Origin: Dendrolimus kikuchii
Lineage: Eukaryota; Arthropoda; Insecta; Lepidoptera; Lasiocampidae
Direction of reading: 5' to 3'
DNA: 64,000 bases
NCBI GenBank assembly: GCA_019925095.2
Contig: CM034407.1
Location: 17,614,710-17,678,709, forward strand
The notes under the pieces are model-generated. The model worked only from the letters and a program-made list of their open reading frames with translations, made no database searches and was not told where the DNA came from. This document shows positions 32,262-42,943 of the stretch, one piece after another. The position numbers were made by a program, and so were the translations under genes. Numbering within the stretch: the stretch's first letter is position 1; each line of letters opens with the position of its first letter.

Positions 32262-32725
32262 ATACATACATAACTTCACGCCAGTTCCCTTGCGGGGTAG
32301 GCACGAACAACAGAGTGCCATTTAGGCTTATTCTTACACACCTCACTTGCCTCTTTGGAAGGTGTGTCGTGGCCTTCCACGACCTCTGCATCCATCCACT
32401 TTTGCATTGTATATCTGTTTAGTCATTCTTTCATCATGCATTCTTTCCACATGCCCGAACCACCGGAGCATTCCTTTCCTTACCTTCACCCCGACACTCT
32501 CTTTCAGAGCAACTCTCTTTCTTATTTCGGTATTACGAACGCGGTCCGCGAGCGTCACTCCGCAGATTTTGCGCAGTGCTCGCATCTCGACCGCGTTTAC
32601 TCTACTTTCATGCACTTTCTTCCATACCCAACTCTCGCTTCCATACGTGAGCGTAGGTACCAGCACCGCGTTGTGTATGGCGAGCTGGGCCTTCTGGCTG
32701 AGGTTCTTAGCGCCTAGAAGTTTAT
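32262..32725 (-). mobile_element. RTE-type LINE 3' part (minus), internally deleted
   Basis: The same family as 30519-31153, lacking about 90 bp after tcacttgcctcttt. Minus-strand frame: LTYGSESWVWKKVHESRVNA..LRWFGHVERMHDERM. Confidence 0.9.
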
Positions 32726-32769
32726 ATAAATAAACAGATAAATAAACATGGTGGTTTATTTATTTCCCT

Positions 32770-33072
32770 CCGGTGGTTCGGGCATGTGGAAAGAATGCAT
32801 GATGAAAGAATGACTAAACAGATATACAATGCAAAAGTGGATGGATGCAGAAGTCGTGGAAGGCCACGACACACTTTCCATAATCAAATTGATCGTGTAC
32901 TAGCAGAAGGTGATGTCAGGAGCCTTAAGAACAGACGAGCGTGCATGATAAGAGTTATGAATGTCAAAGAAGCAAGTGAGGTGTGTAAGAATAAGCCTAA
33001 ATGGCGCTCTGTTGTTCGTGCCTACCCCACAAGGGAACTGGCGTGAAGTTATGTATGTATGTATGTATGTAT
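32770..33072 (+). mobile_element. RTE-type LINE 3' part (plus), inverted partner
   Basis: Starts ggtggttcgggcatgtggaa, codes ERMHDERMTKQIYNAKVDGC and RGRPRHTF, and ends in (TATG)n at 33047-33072. It is about 45 bp from the oppositely oriented copy, so the two can form a large hairpin. Confidence 0.9.
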
Positions 33073-33284
33073 ATTTATGCGAAACATCAATATACTTAAT
33101 TTCTGTTATGACGTCGGACTCGAAGGTCCCCAGGGCAGGTCCAACGATCATGAGGTATCACTTCCCTGCCAGACGGTGTACGGTAATTAGTTAGATTATC
33201 GACTGGATTACTGGAGCTGGGGCATATTAATAAATCTGTCTGAACTTAGATGTCACACAAATTTACAATTATCTAAGTGATTTT

Positions 33285-33345
33285 ATGTGGCACCAAATTG
33301 GGAGACCTACGTCCAGCAGAGTGGCCTGCGATAGGCTGATGACGA
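33285..33345 (+). mobile_element. SINE/LINE tail fragment
   Basis: gggagacctacgtccagcag..ctgcgataggctgatgacg, a tail sequence common in lepidopteran retroposons. The head was not located. Confidence 0.5.
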
Positions 33346-34188
33346 ACAAAGATACATTTCTAATACTTCATCTTTTCTGAGTGAACTAAATGAGATAATC
33401 CCGTAGTCTCGGTGGTCTTCTTCCTCTTTGGCCATTAGAGTCGATGAAGAAGACCTCGTTACCTCAACTTCGACTCGGCGGGAGACTACACGTCGGTGGC
33501 GGGCTTTGAAGCTGTTAGAGCCTTCTTGCATAATAGTAGAGGAGCCCAAGAGGTTAAATAGGGACTTACTCGAGCGTCGCGGAGACCTTTGGCTTTGTGA
33601 AGATTAAATGCTAAAAAGAAGAAAAGGTTATATGATGTTATACCCTTTAACTGGTGGGGGGAGAGTGCACTGGTTTCAAAATAAAGAGTACTTAATAAAG
33701 AAATACTTGAGCGCTTCAGATATTAATAATGTATGTACCTCATGTATTTCTGATATCGGAGAAATACTAATCTGCCGGTTTGCATGGTGGAGGTGGTCGT
33801 AAGAAGCGGTTGAAAATGAGGAAATAAAATTTATTCGACCTCGCCAGATATTCAGAAGGGATGTTAAGTAAACCCTAGAGGAACTCCTATTCAAAAGACT
33901 GGCGGCTTGGATGTAACCAAAAGTCGTGGCCTTTTTGAAAATTTAAAAAAAAAATCGTAACTCGAGCGCGTCAGATTAATATTCAGACGGTTCAGCTTGA
34001 TGTCCTTGTCGTGCTGACCCTGACACCTTATTCTGACAATTATGTGGAGGAATTTCCTTAATCTGAAATTAAAAAAAAAAAATTTTTTTAAATTACTGAA
34101 TGTAACAAATATATTACAATTAGCAGAAAATAATATATATTTAGAAGGAAATGGTATATATAATAAACAAAATGTCAAAAATATTTTT
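33346..34188. other. Mixed DNA, no gene recognised
   Basis: A moderately GC-rich stretch at 33400-33560 with CTTC-type runs, then AT-rich DNA. No frame here resembles a known protein. Confidence 0.4.
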
Positions 34189-34414
34189 TTAATCTTCATC
34201 ATCAGTGAAATCATCTTCATTATAGAAGTCAGGTTCGATTTGGTCGTTTTCATCTACATCTTGCGTATCTGCAACAAGAAATAGTTATGATATTTATGTA
34301 TTTCATGATATTACAGTATTGAAAAGAAAACATACCTGAAGCCGACGTAAATTTAATAATGTTTTCAAATGTTTTTTGTCCACAAAATACACATCTCGCA
34401 CTATTATCACTCAT
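34189..34414 (-). CDS. Candidate two-exon small gene, 52 aa, Cys pair plus acidic tail
   Basis: Exon 1 (34414-34336) reads MSDNSARCVFCGQKTFEN then IIKFTSAS and ends at a good GTATGT donor. The 67-bp intron ends in TTCTTGTTGCAG. Exon 2 (34268-34189) completes an Asp codon in phase and reads TQDVDENDQIEPDF then YNEDDFTDDED and a TAA. The CxxC N-terminus (CVFCG..IIKFTSAS) resembles the start of longer multicopy insect proteins of unknown function, so this may be a complete short gene, an isoform, or the remnant of a transposon gene. The frame is open upstream for about 13 codons. Phase agreement and splice sites are the main support. Confidence 0.45.
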
Positions 34415-35667
34415 TGTTGTAGCACATATAGGACTTACTGCATTTAAGTCACTAAACTTTTTTCAAGTACAATAAACAAACCAAAGTGTTGTATACATAC
34501 GAACACGTTGTTGTGATCGGCTGTGATGACATCACTGTGGCGGAAAGTTAGTATGGGAACGGTACGAGAGAGTGAGAGATAGAGAAGGAATGAGAAGTGA
34601 AGAGAGGTGCGGAGTGGGAAATACATGGTTCTCAGCAACTACACGCACCACACTTTATTGATGATTATAACTACTTCGGCTTGTGGAAATCGGCAGATTA
34701 TATTATTTCCGTGATCCTTGAATGATTTCCTTCAAAATAATTTTTTTGCAACTTTGTGACTCTTCTAGTTCCTTATGTCACGCGCAAATTGACAGATTAT
34801 TGAAATGTAGACTTTTCTGCATGTAGTTAACTCCCCTCGTCTTAATCTGACGCACTTGAGTTTTTTCACGATCATTTTTTTATTATACTGATCGGCTGCC
34901 CTAAACGCACGATCTATAGAAGGGTTCATGTATGGTGGGGGTACATATAGGGTGCAAGGTTTCCTTCCTTATTTTATATTGCCACGCTTGAGTAAATCCC
35001 AAAATCCCCGCTTGGGCTCCCCTACTATAGCGGTAGTATTTCAATGCCTCGCGCCAATTCCATACATGACATATTTTACTCTAAATGCTAAGAAAATGTT
35101 CCTACAAAATAGCGGGAGTTAAAATACCTTTTTATCACCGTAATTATCAAATAAGTACCATAATAAAATTATTTTAATTATTTTTTAAACAATAAAAAAA
35201 CGCTATTTTCGATTCGTTAGACACATGACTTGTATTTATTTTTATATCATTAAGACTGGTTCTGAGTACTAATTATATAAGGGTAAAATAATTTGATAAT
35301 TTCATATTAGTTTGTTAGAATGATAATAATTATAATCTCAATATCGTCCATATACATGTATAGGTATGATTTTATTCTTAGTATTTTTGTAATATACTTC
35401 CCTTTTAAACAAAGCGTTTTTCTTTCTTTACCAAATATTTAGCAAAGTCCGTCCACTCTTTTTCGGAGTAGATGTGTTATGTATACAATAAAAAAATGTA
35501 TAGTTTTCGACTAACAAGCTTCCAGATAGTAATCATTTTAATGCTTTTAGGTTATGAGTAATTTGAATAGAAAAAACATAAAAAGTAATGACATAATAAA
35601 TTCAATTTTTTTACCCGCCGATTTTCACATTAATTATTCGACTTCTGAAGTTGCTAGACGTGTCACA
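34415..35667. other. Intergenic DNA upstream of pickpocket copy 2
   Basis: No repeat or exon recognised. ATGCTTTTAG at 35541-35550 could be a splice acceptor for a 5' non-coding exon just before copy 2. Confidence 0.4.
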
Positions 35668-37347
35668 ATGGATCTCGTAGAAAAAGAATTTGTGCAAATA
35701 CCCAAACTTGAAAAGACACAAAGAATAAAAAAGATTAACAAGATTACTAAGAGTGGCATCGTCGCCTCGTTAGATGAATTCGCTCAAAACTCCACTCTGC
35801 ATGGACTAAGATTCATCGTTGACAGAACATTGAACTACATCGAGAAATTGTTCTGGATGATTGTAGTGATTGTAAGTATCAGTCTTTGCGGTATTCTAAT
35901 ACAAAACGTCTGGGTCAAATGGCAAAGCAGCCCCATCATCATCACTATGGACGAAAAGCTCGTGCCAGTCAACACCGTTAACTATCCTTCGTTGACAATT
36001 TGCCCACAAATCAAAATAAAAGAGAACTCTTTTGACTTTGAAGCAGAAAGAAAATATTATAAAGATTTAATGTTGTCAGGCATTACATTAAAAAATCTAA
36101 GTCGGGGTTCAAATAAGTTTGCAGATTTATCTCTGGTTTGTGATGCTGATTTATGGATAAATGTCATGCAACCATCTTTGAAATCCTACAAAGTCAATGT
36201 TGATAATATTGTGGAAGAAGCACTGGATTATGAAGACGTATTCCAGTGGTGTCAGCAGTACAAAAATGTAATAAAGTGTGAAGACCTATTCCAAAAAGTT
36301 CTGATTCGAGGTGGAGTTTGTTTTACAATTAATTCTCTGTATGCAAATAAAATAGTACGCTCGGAAAATGTTATGAACAGACTATTTCTATCAAAGAGAA
36401 GTTATAGCAAATATCCACATGCAGTATACCCCATGAAAGGAAGCTCAAGCGACTCGTCAGCCGAGTTTACAATAACTCTAAGAGAGTATCTTAATTATGA
36501 GGATAAATCGTGTAAAAGATATAATACAGGGAACGTTGTATATTTTCACAATCCTGAAGATTTGCCACATGCATCCATACACGCCTACACAGTTAAACCT
36601 AACCAAATCTTATCTCTGGCTTTTAAGGTGGAAACTATGTCTACCTCTGAAGATTTGAAGTTATACCCGATCGAAACCCGACAGTGTTATTTTCTTGACG
36701 AGCCATATCTTCAGTTCTTTGTTAAATACACAGAGAATAATTGTAGAATGGAATGTTTCACAAACTATACTAAGCAACTTTGTGGATGCGTAGCGTACTA
36801 CATGCCGCATGACAACATAACTCGTATTTGTACGCCTTATTACATGCAGTGCGTGGATATAGCCCAAACACTTTTATATGGCAATTTACAACCAGAGAAA
36901 ATTAATGATTTCATAAAGAAATTTTCTCCTTATAATATTAGTGAAATTGTATCACTTATGAAGCGTGGGAAAGATTTTACAGATTCTTGCAACTGCTTAC
37001 CAACCTGCAACGCGGTTAATTATAACGTTGAGTTTAAGAAAAAAGACTATGATTTTAAATATTATTATGGTGTTTATTGCACGGATTTACAAATTTGTAA
37101 TGATAACAATAAGACCTACAAATATTCTAGATTGGAGTGGATATTCAAGCGTCCTAGTTTCATCGGCATGACGCGGTCGAGTATGTTCGGGGTGACGGAT
37201 TTCATTGCGCAGTGTGGTGGTTTGCTAGGACTCTTTCTTGGTTTTTCCTTTCTCACTGTTGTCGAGATATTTTATTATCTCACTATGAGATTATGTTTTA
37301 TTATAAGACAGGACAAAATATCGTCAAAGACCAGAAGAGCAGATTAG
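35668..37347 (+). CDS. ppk: Pickpocket (DEG/ENaC) sodium channel subunit, copy 2
   Basis: 559 aa from the ATG at 35668 (MDLVEK), the start shared with its paralogues; the upstream in-frame ATG at 35554 would add 38 residues with no counterpart in copies 1 and 3 and may lie in 5'UTR. It keeps the LDEFAQNSTLHGLR gating segment, TM1 after EKLFW, the Cys-rich loop (CRMECFTNYTKQLCGC; CNCLPTCNAVNYN), DFIAQCGG before TM2 and the GLFLGFSFL filter. The C-terminus is short and basic. Single exon, no breaks. It is in the same orientation as its neighbours 6.7 kb upstream and 3.9 kb downstream, so each probably has its own promoter. A membrane cation channel by family; the ligand is unknown. Confidence 0.93.
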   Translation: MDLVEKEFVQIPKLEKTQRIKKINKITKSGIVASLDEFAQNSTLHGLRFIVDRTLNYIEKLFWMIVVIVSISLCGILIQNVWVKWQSSPIIITMDEKLVPVNTVNYPSLTICPQIKIKENSFDFEAERKYYKDLMLSGITLKNLSRGSNKFADLSLVCDADLWINVMQPSLKSYKVNVDNIVEEALDYEDVFQWCQQYKNVIKCEDLFQKVLIRGGVCFTINSLYANKIVRSENVMNRLFLSKRSYSKYPHAVYPMKGSSSDSSAEFTITLREYLNYEDKSCKRYNTGNVVYFHNPEDLPHASIHAYTVKPNQILSLAFKVETMSTSEDLKLYPIETRQCYFLDEPYLQFFVKYTENNCRMECFTNYTKQLCGCVAYYMPHDNITRICTPYYMQCVDIAQTLLYGNLQPEKINDFIKKFSPYNISEIVSLMKRGKDFTDSCNCLPTCNAVNYNVEFKKKDYDFKYYYGVYCTDLQICNDNNKTYKYSRLEWIFKRPSFIGMTRSSMFGVTDFIAQCGGLLGLFLGFSFLTVVEIFYYLTMRLCFIIRQDKISSKTRRAD

Positions 37348-37439
37348 AATTTCTTGTTTGTGCACTATCTATGTCCAATTCGACTAAAGCACCTTTTGTA
37401 GCATTTTTGTATAGCACCACAATAAATTTTTATATACGC

Positions 37440-37745
37440 TACTAGGCTATTCTCTGGACTACGTCCACGCTGGACTTGGAATTCCCGCGTGATTCTCAGA
37501 ACACAAAGAAGAGAATGTAAATAGAATGTAAGCTATCGTTAGTGAAACCCGAACAATTACAAACCGCTCCCGGGAAAATTTTCGCGGGTTTCCCAAGCTA
37601 AGAAGTAGCGCAGATTTTACGCAACGAACAGACAAGAAATCTAAAAAAATTGTATCGTGTTCTCCGTCGTTTATATAGTGTAATCCAGTTTTTTTTAAAT
37701 AGCTACAATGTACAGACACAGCATGCATAGAACTTGCAGCATATT
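37440..37745. repeat. Dispersed repeat family G, copy 1
   Basis: Shares ggaattcccgcg, aaaaattgtatcgtgttct, a T tract after gtaatccag, and tacagacacagcatg with 46020-46285. Non-coding; sits just after the second pickpocket gene. Confidence 0.6.
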
Positions 37746-37799
37746 TGGAATTTTTATGTACTATATTAGAAATATAATTTGTTATGAATTTAATTGTGT

Positions 37800-38110
37800 T
37801 TCATTTTTTCCTATCGAGCGATGAATTTTTCATTGCGAAGCTGGCAAGGAGGCAGTAGTACCAGGGCGAAGCCACCACGTTGCCATCCTTTAAGATGGGA
37901 TGAGGGGGATGAGACTGAAGGAAATGAGATTGTGGGATGGCATAGAGGGATCTGACCAGAGGAATGAGATCTATTCCATTCCGACGATTCTAAGAGACGG
38001 AATAAGGAAGATAGGGGGAAAGGAAGTAGGCCACCGGAACACGATCACAGAGATATTCTCTGTAGGCGTGGTTTAATACTCGTCGAGCTGAGTAAGACCT
38101 GTAATTGACG
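37800..38110. other. GC-richer purine-biased block, unassigned
   Basis: A gatgaggg/aggaatgagat-rich stretch that looks like the body of a retroposon. No second copy was seen in this window. Confidence 0.3.
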
Positions 38111-38258
38111 TAATGATTTCATAATGCTGTATTGGTTATATAGGTGAATGAATGTTTAAACTTAATCTGTCAATGAGACCTCTAATTCATAAAGAATTTC
38201 TTCAACAAACCAACTCAATACGTTTGAGGCATCTGGATACGAAATACTAAGAACTTTC

Positions 38259-38490
38259 GAGGTGGTAGGGCTTTTCCCCGACTGGATGGCTACCACCCCT
38301 GGTCTAGAGTATGTCGCCATAACAACCTTGAGTTGTGTTCCGGCATTAGTGACCAGGTTCCAGTCTCCCTTAAGAGAGCAGCAGCGCATTTGTAGCACCT
38401 TTGGTGTGGCAAATGTCCATAGGCGATAGTAACCGCTTTTCATCAAGTGGGCCGTCTGCCTGTCTGCTGAACTCATGCAATAAAAATAAA
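38259..38490 (-). mobile_element. Retroposon family A (minus), 3'-truncated
   Basis: On the minus strand: attgcatgagttcagcagac, the conserved body and gtggtagccatccagtcggg, stopping before the ttctttctccgttcc end. Confidence 0.85.
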
Positions 38491-39219
38491 ATAAAAAAAC
38501 TATTTTTTTATTTGTATGATTTACGTATTTATTAACTTACAAACATCGCTATCATTACATAATACATTATATATACATAGTCAATCGTCATAACATATTA
38601 ATATAGTATACAGTTCTTGTGAGTTCATTCGGTCACAGTACAGATAAAAATGAAAATTTGTTGACATATCTTGTTCAATGTTCGCAAGGTCTGTCTCATC
38701 GAAGTTGTTGGGCGCCTACGTCTCATCACAAAATTCGCTAGAATGTTGAATTTAATTTCAGCCAATACACCTGGGTTAAACAATTCACCTCTTAACAATT
38801 TTAATAAGTTACGAGACCAACTTTCGTCTAGATGTCAAATTGTTTGTTATACTTAAGTGATCCTAACCATGCCTAAGCCAAACAAGGTAGGGTACACCAA
38901 GGGATAAAATGGGTAAACTCTATAAAGTCTTAGGTATAAAAATCTAGTAAATTTATTTTGTACGCGCTCCAACATGAGACTATATTTAGTTTCATGTCGA
39001 CCCAGATGATTGCGTTTCTGAATGGCTTTTTACTAAAGCGTTAAATAATGTTTTAATTACATAAATACTATTAATACTTTCTACTCGACGTAATATAAAC
39101 CCTAAATTTTGATAAGTTTTCATACAAATGTTAATTATGTGATCGCGGAAAATTATCTATGTATTAAGACATACTCTAAGATCCCGCACCGTTTCAATTC
39201 TTTTAATTACTACATTAAC

Positions 39220-39347
39220 ATACATTAAGAGTTATGAATGTCAAAGAGGCAAGTGAGGTGTGTAAGAATAAGCCTAAATGGCACTCTGTTGTTCGTGCCT
39301 ACCCCACAAGGGAACTGGCGTGAAGTTATGTATGTATGTATGTATGT
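39220..39347 (+). mobile_element. RTE-type LINE tail, 128 bp, with 11-bp target duplication
   Basis: Ends in (TATG)n and is flanked by actacattaac at 39209-39219 and 39348-39358, inside the LINE. Confidence 0.92.
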
Positions 39348-39844
39348 ACTACATTAACGAGATGCCGATTATTTCTGCTAAAAGAAATGAGAGAGAATTT
39401 TGTCGTGTTAAAAAAGAAATTATGTTTTTGACCCCAATCTGCTACTTTATCCAAATCATTCTGGAGTAGCTCAGAGTCCGATTTATCTTTGACCGGAAGC
39501 AAAAACTTTAAATCATCCGCAGACAAAATGCATGGAATTTTTCACCACCTCGGGCAAGTCATTAATCATGATAATAAACTGGAGTGGTCCCAGGTTAATA
39601 TCCTGACTAATTCTCTGATTTATAAACAGCATAGTCGACAAATTTTTGACGATCTCTCATGTAATTAGTAAAGTTCAATAACTTAAGAGTACATCCAACT
39701 GCTGCCAATTTTGTCAACAATATATCATTGTCTACCAAATCGAAGGCCTTTTTGAAATCAAAATAGACACCATCGACTTGGACCCCAGCGTCAACCAACG
39801 GAATGACATATGAAATAAAGTTGAGAAGATTGCTATTTATAATA

Positions 39845-40455
39845 ATAATAATAATAACCCGCAGGGGGGCTTTGTGGCGAAGCCTTAGGTGAGTAGCGAC
39901 ACCTCGTACCTGACTCCGGGGGCTTAAGCAAGGCCCCGCCTCCGTGCTTACCTTAGCTGGTCGGCACGGAGTGGAGATCGCTAGAGCTAAGACTCAAGCT
40001 CCAGGGGTGGAAGTGATAAATGGCCTAACGTCGGAAGTAGCTTCGGTGAACCTGCAGCCCGCCTCTCGACACCCCTTAATCACTCAAAGCCATGTTGCCC
40101 CTGCCTTCTATGGCATTTTTTGGGGCCTATGCAGCGAGTGGCGAGTCACCGTCTGCCCATTTTTCCATGTTCCCCGAACATTGCGACGGGCAGATGCCAT
40201 AGTCCCCATATTCCCAGACCCCTAGTACCACTAGCAGTTCACCCCAATAGCCCGGTACTTTTTGTCCTCATTTCCCACAATAGTCTTACACTGGCCGGGG
40301 TTTGTCCTTGGGTGCATTACTATATGATGTAGACAGGGATAATCGTCGGTCAGTGTCACGCCACATATAGATTAAATTTGTCAAGGGACCTCTACGTGTT
40401 GGCCTTCCCATGGCCCCACTCAAGCCCTCGAAATGTCCGGGTCATTTTTATGTTT
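39845..40455 (-). mobile_element. (ATT)n-tailed retroposon, element C, nested in LINE
   Basis: On the minus strand it runs from gacccggacatttcgagggc through ggcgtgacactgaccgacga and gtgggaaatgaggacaaaaa to caaagcccccctgcggg and an ATT tail. Related sequence is at 47118-47770 and 55515-55680. Confidence 0.75.
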
Positions 40456-40487
40456 ATATGTCCGTGGTCTACAAAGACATACATAGT

Positions 40488-40704
40488 ATAATAATAATAA
40501 TCGGCAGACAAACACACATATTGTATATCCCCAAATTAAGCAAGTTACGCTTGTGCTATGGGTAATATACAACGGACTACTCTGGGGTCGATCCCAGACT
40601 CCCAGACCATACTAAATAACAGAAAAAATACGTTTCCGAAATTTACTATACCAGGAATCGAACCCGGAGCCTCTGCGTTGCAGTGAGGTACGCCGGTAAA
40701 GGCT
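40488..40704 (-). mobile_element. SINE-1 (minus), 5'-truncated, nested in LINE
   Basis: Begins at gcctttaccggcgtacctca on the minus strand (A-box region lost), keeps the gggttcgattcctgg B box and the body, and ends in (ATT)n. Confidence 0.88.
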
Positions 40705-41227
40705 ATATGACCTTTGTCATTTGTGCTATGATCTGGTCTAAAACCATGTTGAGCTTCCGATAACTGACAAATTACCTGATCTAAGATACACTTATGGATT
40801 ATCGATTTAAATATTTTTGCGGGTGCTGACAATATCGCCACAGGTGTGAAGTTAGTAATATTCGATCCGGCATCTGCCTTGGGCACTGGAACCACTCTAG
40901 TAACTTTCCGATGATTTCCAATGACACTTCTACTAGTACCTACTGTTTTCAATAATCTGGTTCACAGTTGCTGTTCCATATGAATGTATTCTTCAATAAT
41001 ATACATAGGCTTATGTTTACCTCTGCTTACTCCTCAACATATAGGTCTAATGATATTGATTTAAAAAAACTAAAACACTGGACACATCTTCAACTAATAA
41101 CGGTTTGGACTGTAATTATCAGAATGTGCTTAATCAAACATAGTGGTATTAAAAACATAATAGGGTGGTCAATTTTTTCGCCTACTTCGCATTTCACGGG
41201 CGACTTTCGTTGGTGATAAATGTTAAA

Positions 41228-42943
41228 ATGGAACTTGCAGAAAATATAAGTAATAAAGAAAAGGGAAAACCTGATATAAAACCTGAAATATGTAAACACA
41301 ATAAGCCACTGACAAAAATAAGAAAGCTCCAAAATATTGCAAAAACTGGATTTGTCACCTCTTTGGATGAATTCGCTCAAAACTCTACTCTGCATGGGTT
41401 ACGCTATATTGTGGACAGAACGTTAAGTTACATCGAGAAATTATTTTGGTTGATCGTTGTGATTGCCAGTATCACCATGTGCAGCCTTCTCATACACAAT
41501 GTCTGGATCAAATGGCAAAACAGCCCTATTATCATTACTATGGACGAAAAACTGGTGCCTGTTGACTCTGTTCCCTATCCTTCGTTGACAATTTGTCCAC
41601 AAATTAAAATAAAAGATAACCCATTCAAATTCCAAGCAGATTTAGGCTATTACGATGATATCATATGGAACGTTTATAATGAAACTTCTGACCAAATAAT
41701 GTTGAGTGAGTTTTCAGATATTGCTTTAGTATGCGACGATGACTTACGAGGAAATATTGCCAAATCACAAATTTCCAATAACACTGTGAACATTGATAGT
41801 ATTTTAAAAGTGGCGTTAGATTTTGAAGATATATTCGAAAGCTGCTATTGGAACAATAATCCTACATCATGTAAGTCTCTATTTCAAAAAGTTTTAATTC
41901 GGGAAGGAGTATGTTTCACAACGAACGCTCTTGGTGCAGATGAAATAATTCGTACGGAAAACGTAATGAATCGACTTTTTCTATCAGATAAGAATTACCG
42001 CGATAATTTAAGCGCATTATATCCCATCAGAGGAAGTGCAAACGATGCGTTAGCCGAATTTGTAATAACACTGAGAGAAAATGCTGAATACGAAGATAAG
42101 TCGTGTAAAAGATATTATACGGGATTTGTTGTATATCTACAAAATCCCGCAGACATGCCACAGGCATTAATACAACCCTACAAAGTTGTCACAAATGAAA
42201 TCATGTCTCTAGCACTAAAATTCGATACAGTATCCACCTCTGACGATTTGAAGTCGTATCCTATTCAAACACGACAATGTTTCTTCCCTGATGAGCCATA
42301 CCTCCAGTTTTTCCTTACATACACAGAGAGCAATTGCAGAATGGAATGCTTTACAAATTATACTAAACAACTTTGCGGATGTGTCGCTTTCTACATGCCA
42401 CGCGATAATGCAACCCGTATTTGTTCTGTTTACTACATGCAGTGCGTCGATATCGCACAAATCCTTCTATTTGGCTCCTTACACCCAAAGAAAGTCGACC
42501 AATTAATGTATATGAATTCTAATTCCTATAACACTATGAATATATCTCTCATTAATAACGGCAAAGAATTTGCACGCGCTTGCAACTGCTTGCCTACATG
42601 TAACACAGTGAATTACGAGGCGGACGTTATGAAAGTACAGTATGACTTTGAATATTATTTTAAGGCTTTCTGTAACGAATTTAAAGTTTGCGATAAAGAA
42701 AACAAGAGCTACAAATATGCTCAAATAGAATGGATATTCAAGCAACCCACATTCGTCGGTATGGTCCGGTCAAGTATATTCGGGGTGACTGATTTCATCG
42801 CTCAGTGTGGTGGATTGCTCGGGCTATTCCTTGGCTTCTCGTTCCTGACTGTTGTCGAAATAATCTACTACCTCACTATGAGATTTGGTTTTATAGTGGC
42901 ACGCAAGCAAAAGCTCACGAATGTGGTAGACAAGACAGTTTGA
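41228..42943 (+). CDS. ppk: Pickpocket (DEG/ENaC) sodium channel subunit, copy 3
   Basis: 571 aa from the ATG at 41228 (MELAEN, aaaATGG context). The open frame extends 63 bases upstream, but only to a GTG, so the true start is 41228. Contains LDEFAQNSTLHGLR with the His-Gly gating pair, TM1 following IEKLFW, the Cys-rich loop (CRMECFTNYTKQLCGC; CNCLPTCNTVNYE), DFIAQCGG and the GLFLGFSFL pore motif before TM2. The tail ends KQKLTNVVDKTV. Intronless and intact. It lies 3.9 kb downstream of copy 2 and only about 270 bp past the broken LINE, so little promoter DNA free of repeats remains unless an upstream 5' exon exists. As a DEG/ENaC member it should form a trimeric cation channel; the stimulus is unknown. 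Confidence 0.93.
   Translation: MELAENISNKEKGKPDIKPEICKHNKPLTKIRKLQNIAKTGFVTSLDEFAQNSTLHGLRYIVDRTLSYIEKLFWLIVVIASITMCSLLIHNVWIKWQNSPIIITMDEKLVPVDSVPYPSLTICPQIKIKDNPFKFQADLGYYDDIIWNVYNETSDQIMLSEFSDIALVCDDDLRGNIAKSQISNNTVNIDSILKVALDFEDIFESCYWNNNPTSCKSLFQKVLIREGVCFTTNALGADEIIRTENVMNRLFLSDKNYRDNLSALYPIRGSANDALAEFVITLRENAEYEDKSCKRYYTGFVVYLQNPADMPQALIQPYKVVTNEIMSLALKFDTVSTSDDLKSYPIQTRQCFFPDEPYLQFFLTYTESNCRMECFTNYTKQLCGCVAFYMPRDNATRICSVYYMQCVDIAQILLFGSLHPKKVDQLMYMNSNSYNTMNISLINNGKEFARACNCLPTCNTVNYEADVMKVQYDFEYYFKAFCNEFKVCDKENKSYKYAQIEWIFKQPTFVGMVRSSIFGVTDFIAQCGGLLGLFLGFSFLTVVEIIYYLTMRFGFIVARKQKLTNVVDKTV

Larger units (their letters stand above)
38505..40955 (-). pseudogene. Non-LTR (Jockey/CR1-like) LINE reverse transcriptase, broken
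   Basis: On the minus strand, in order: RVVPVPKADAGSNITNFTPV..SEAQHGFRPDHST (40950-40730, RT N-terminal part), DGVYFDFKKAFDLVDNDILL (39770-39690, catalytic block A), a DD motif before LKFLLPVKDKSDSELLQNDL (39530-39440), and a C-terminal region (LERVQNKFTRFLYLRLYRVY..) with stops near 38970. The polypeptide is cut by SINE-1 (40488-40704), element C (39845-40455) and an RTE tail (39220-39347), plus frame breaks. The endonuclease is missing. It encoded self-copying of a LINE; it is now dead. Confidence 0.8.

Noticed and set aside
41165..41227. Longer start for pickpocket copy 3
   Set aside because: Position 41165 is GTG, not ATG, and the added residues have no match in the other two copies; 41228 is preferred.
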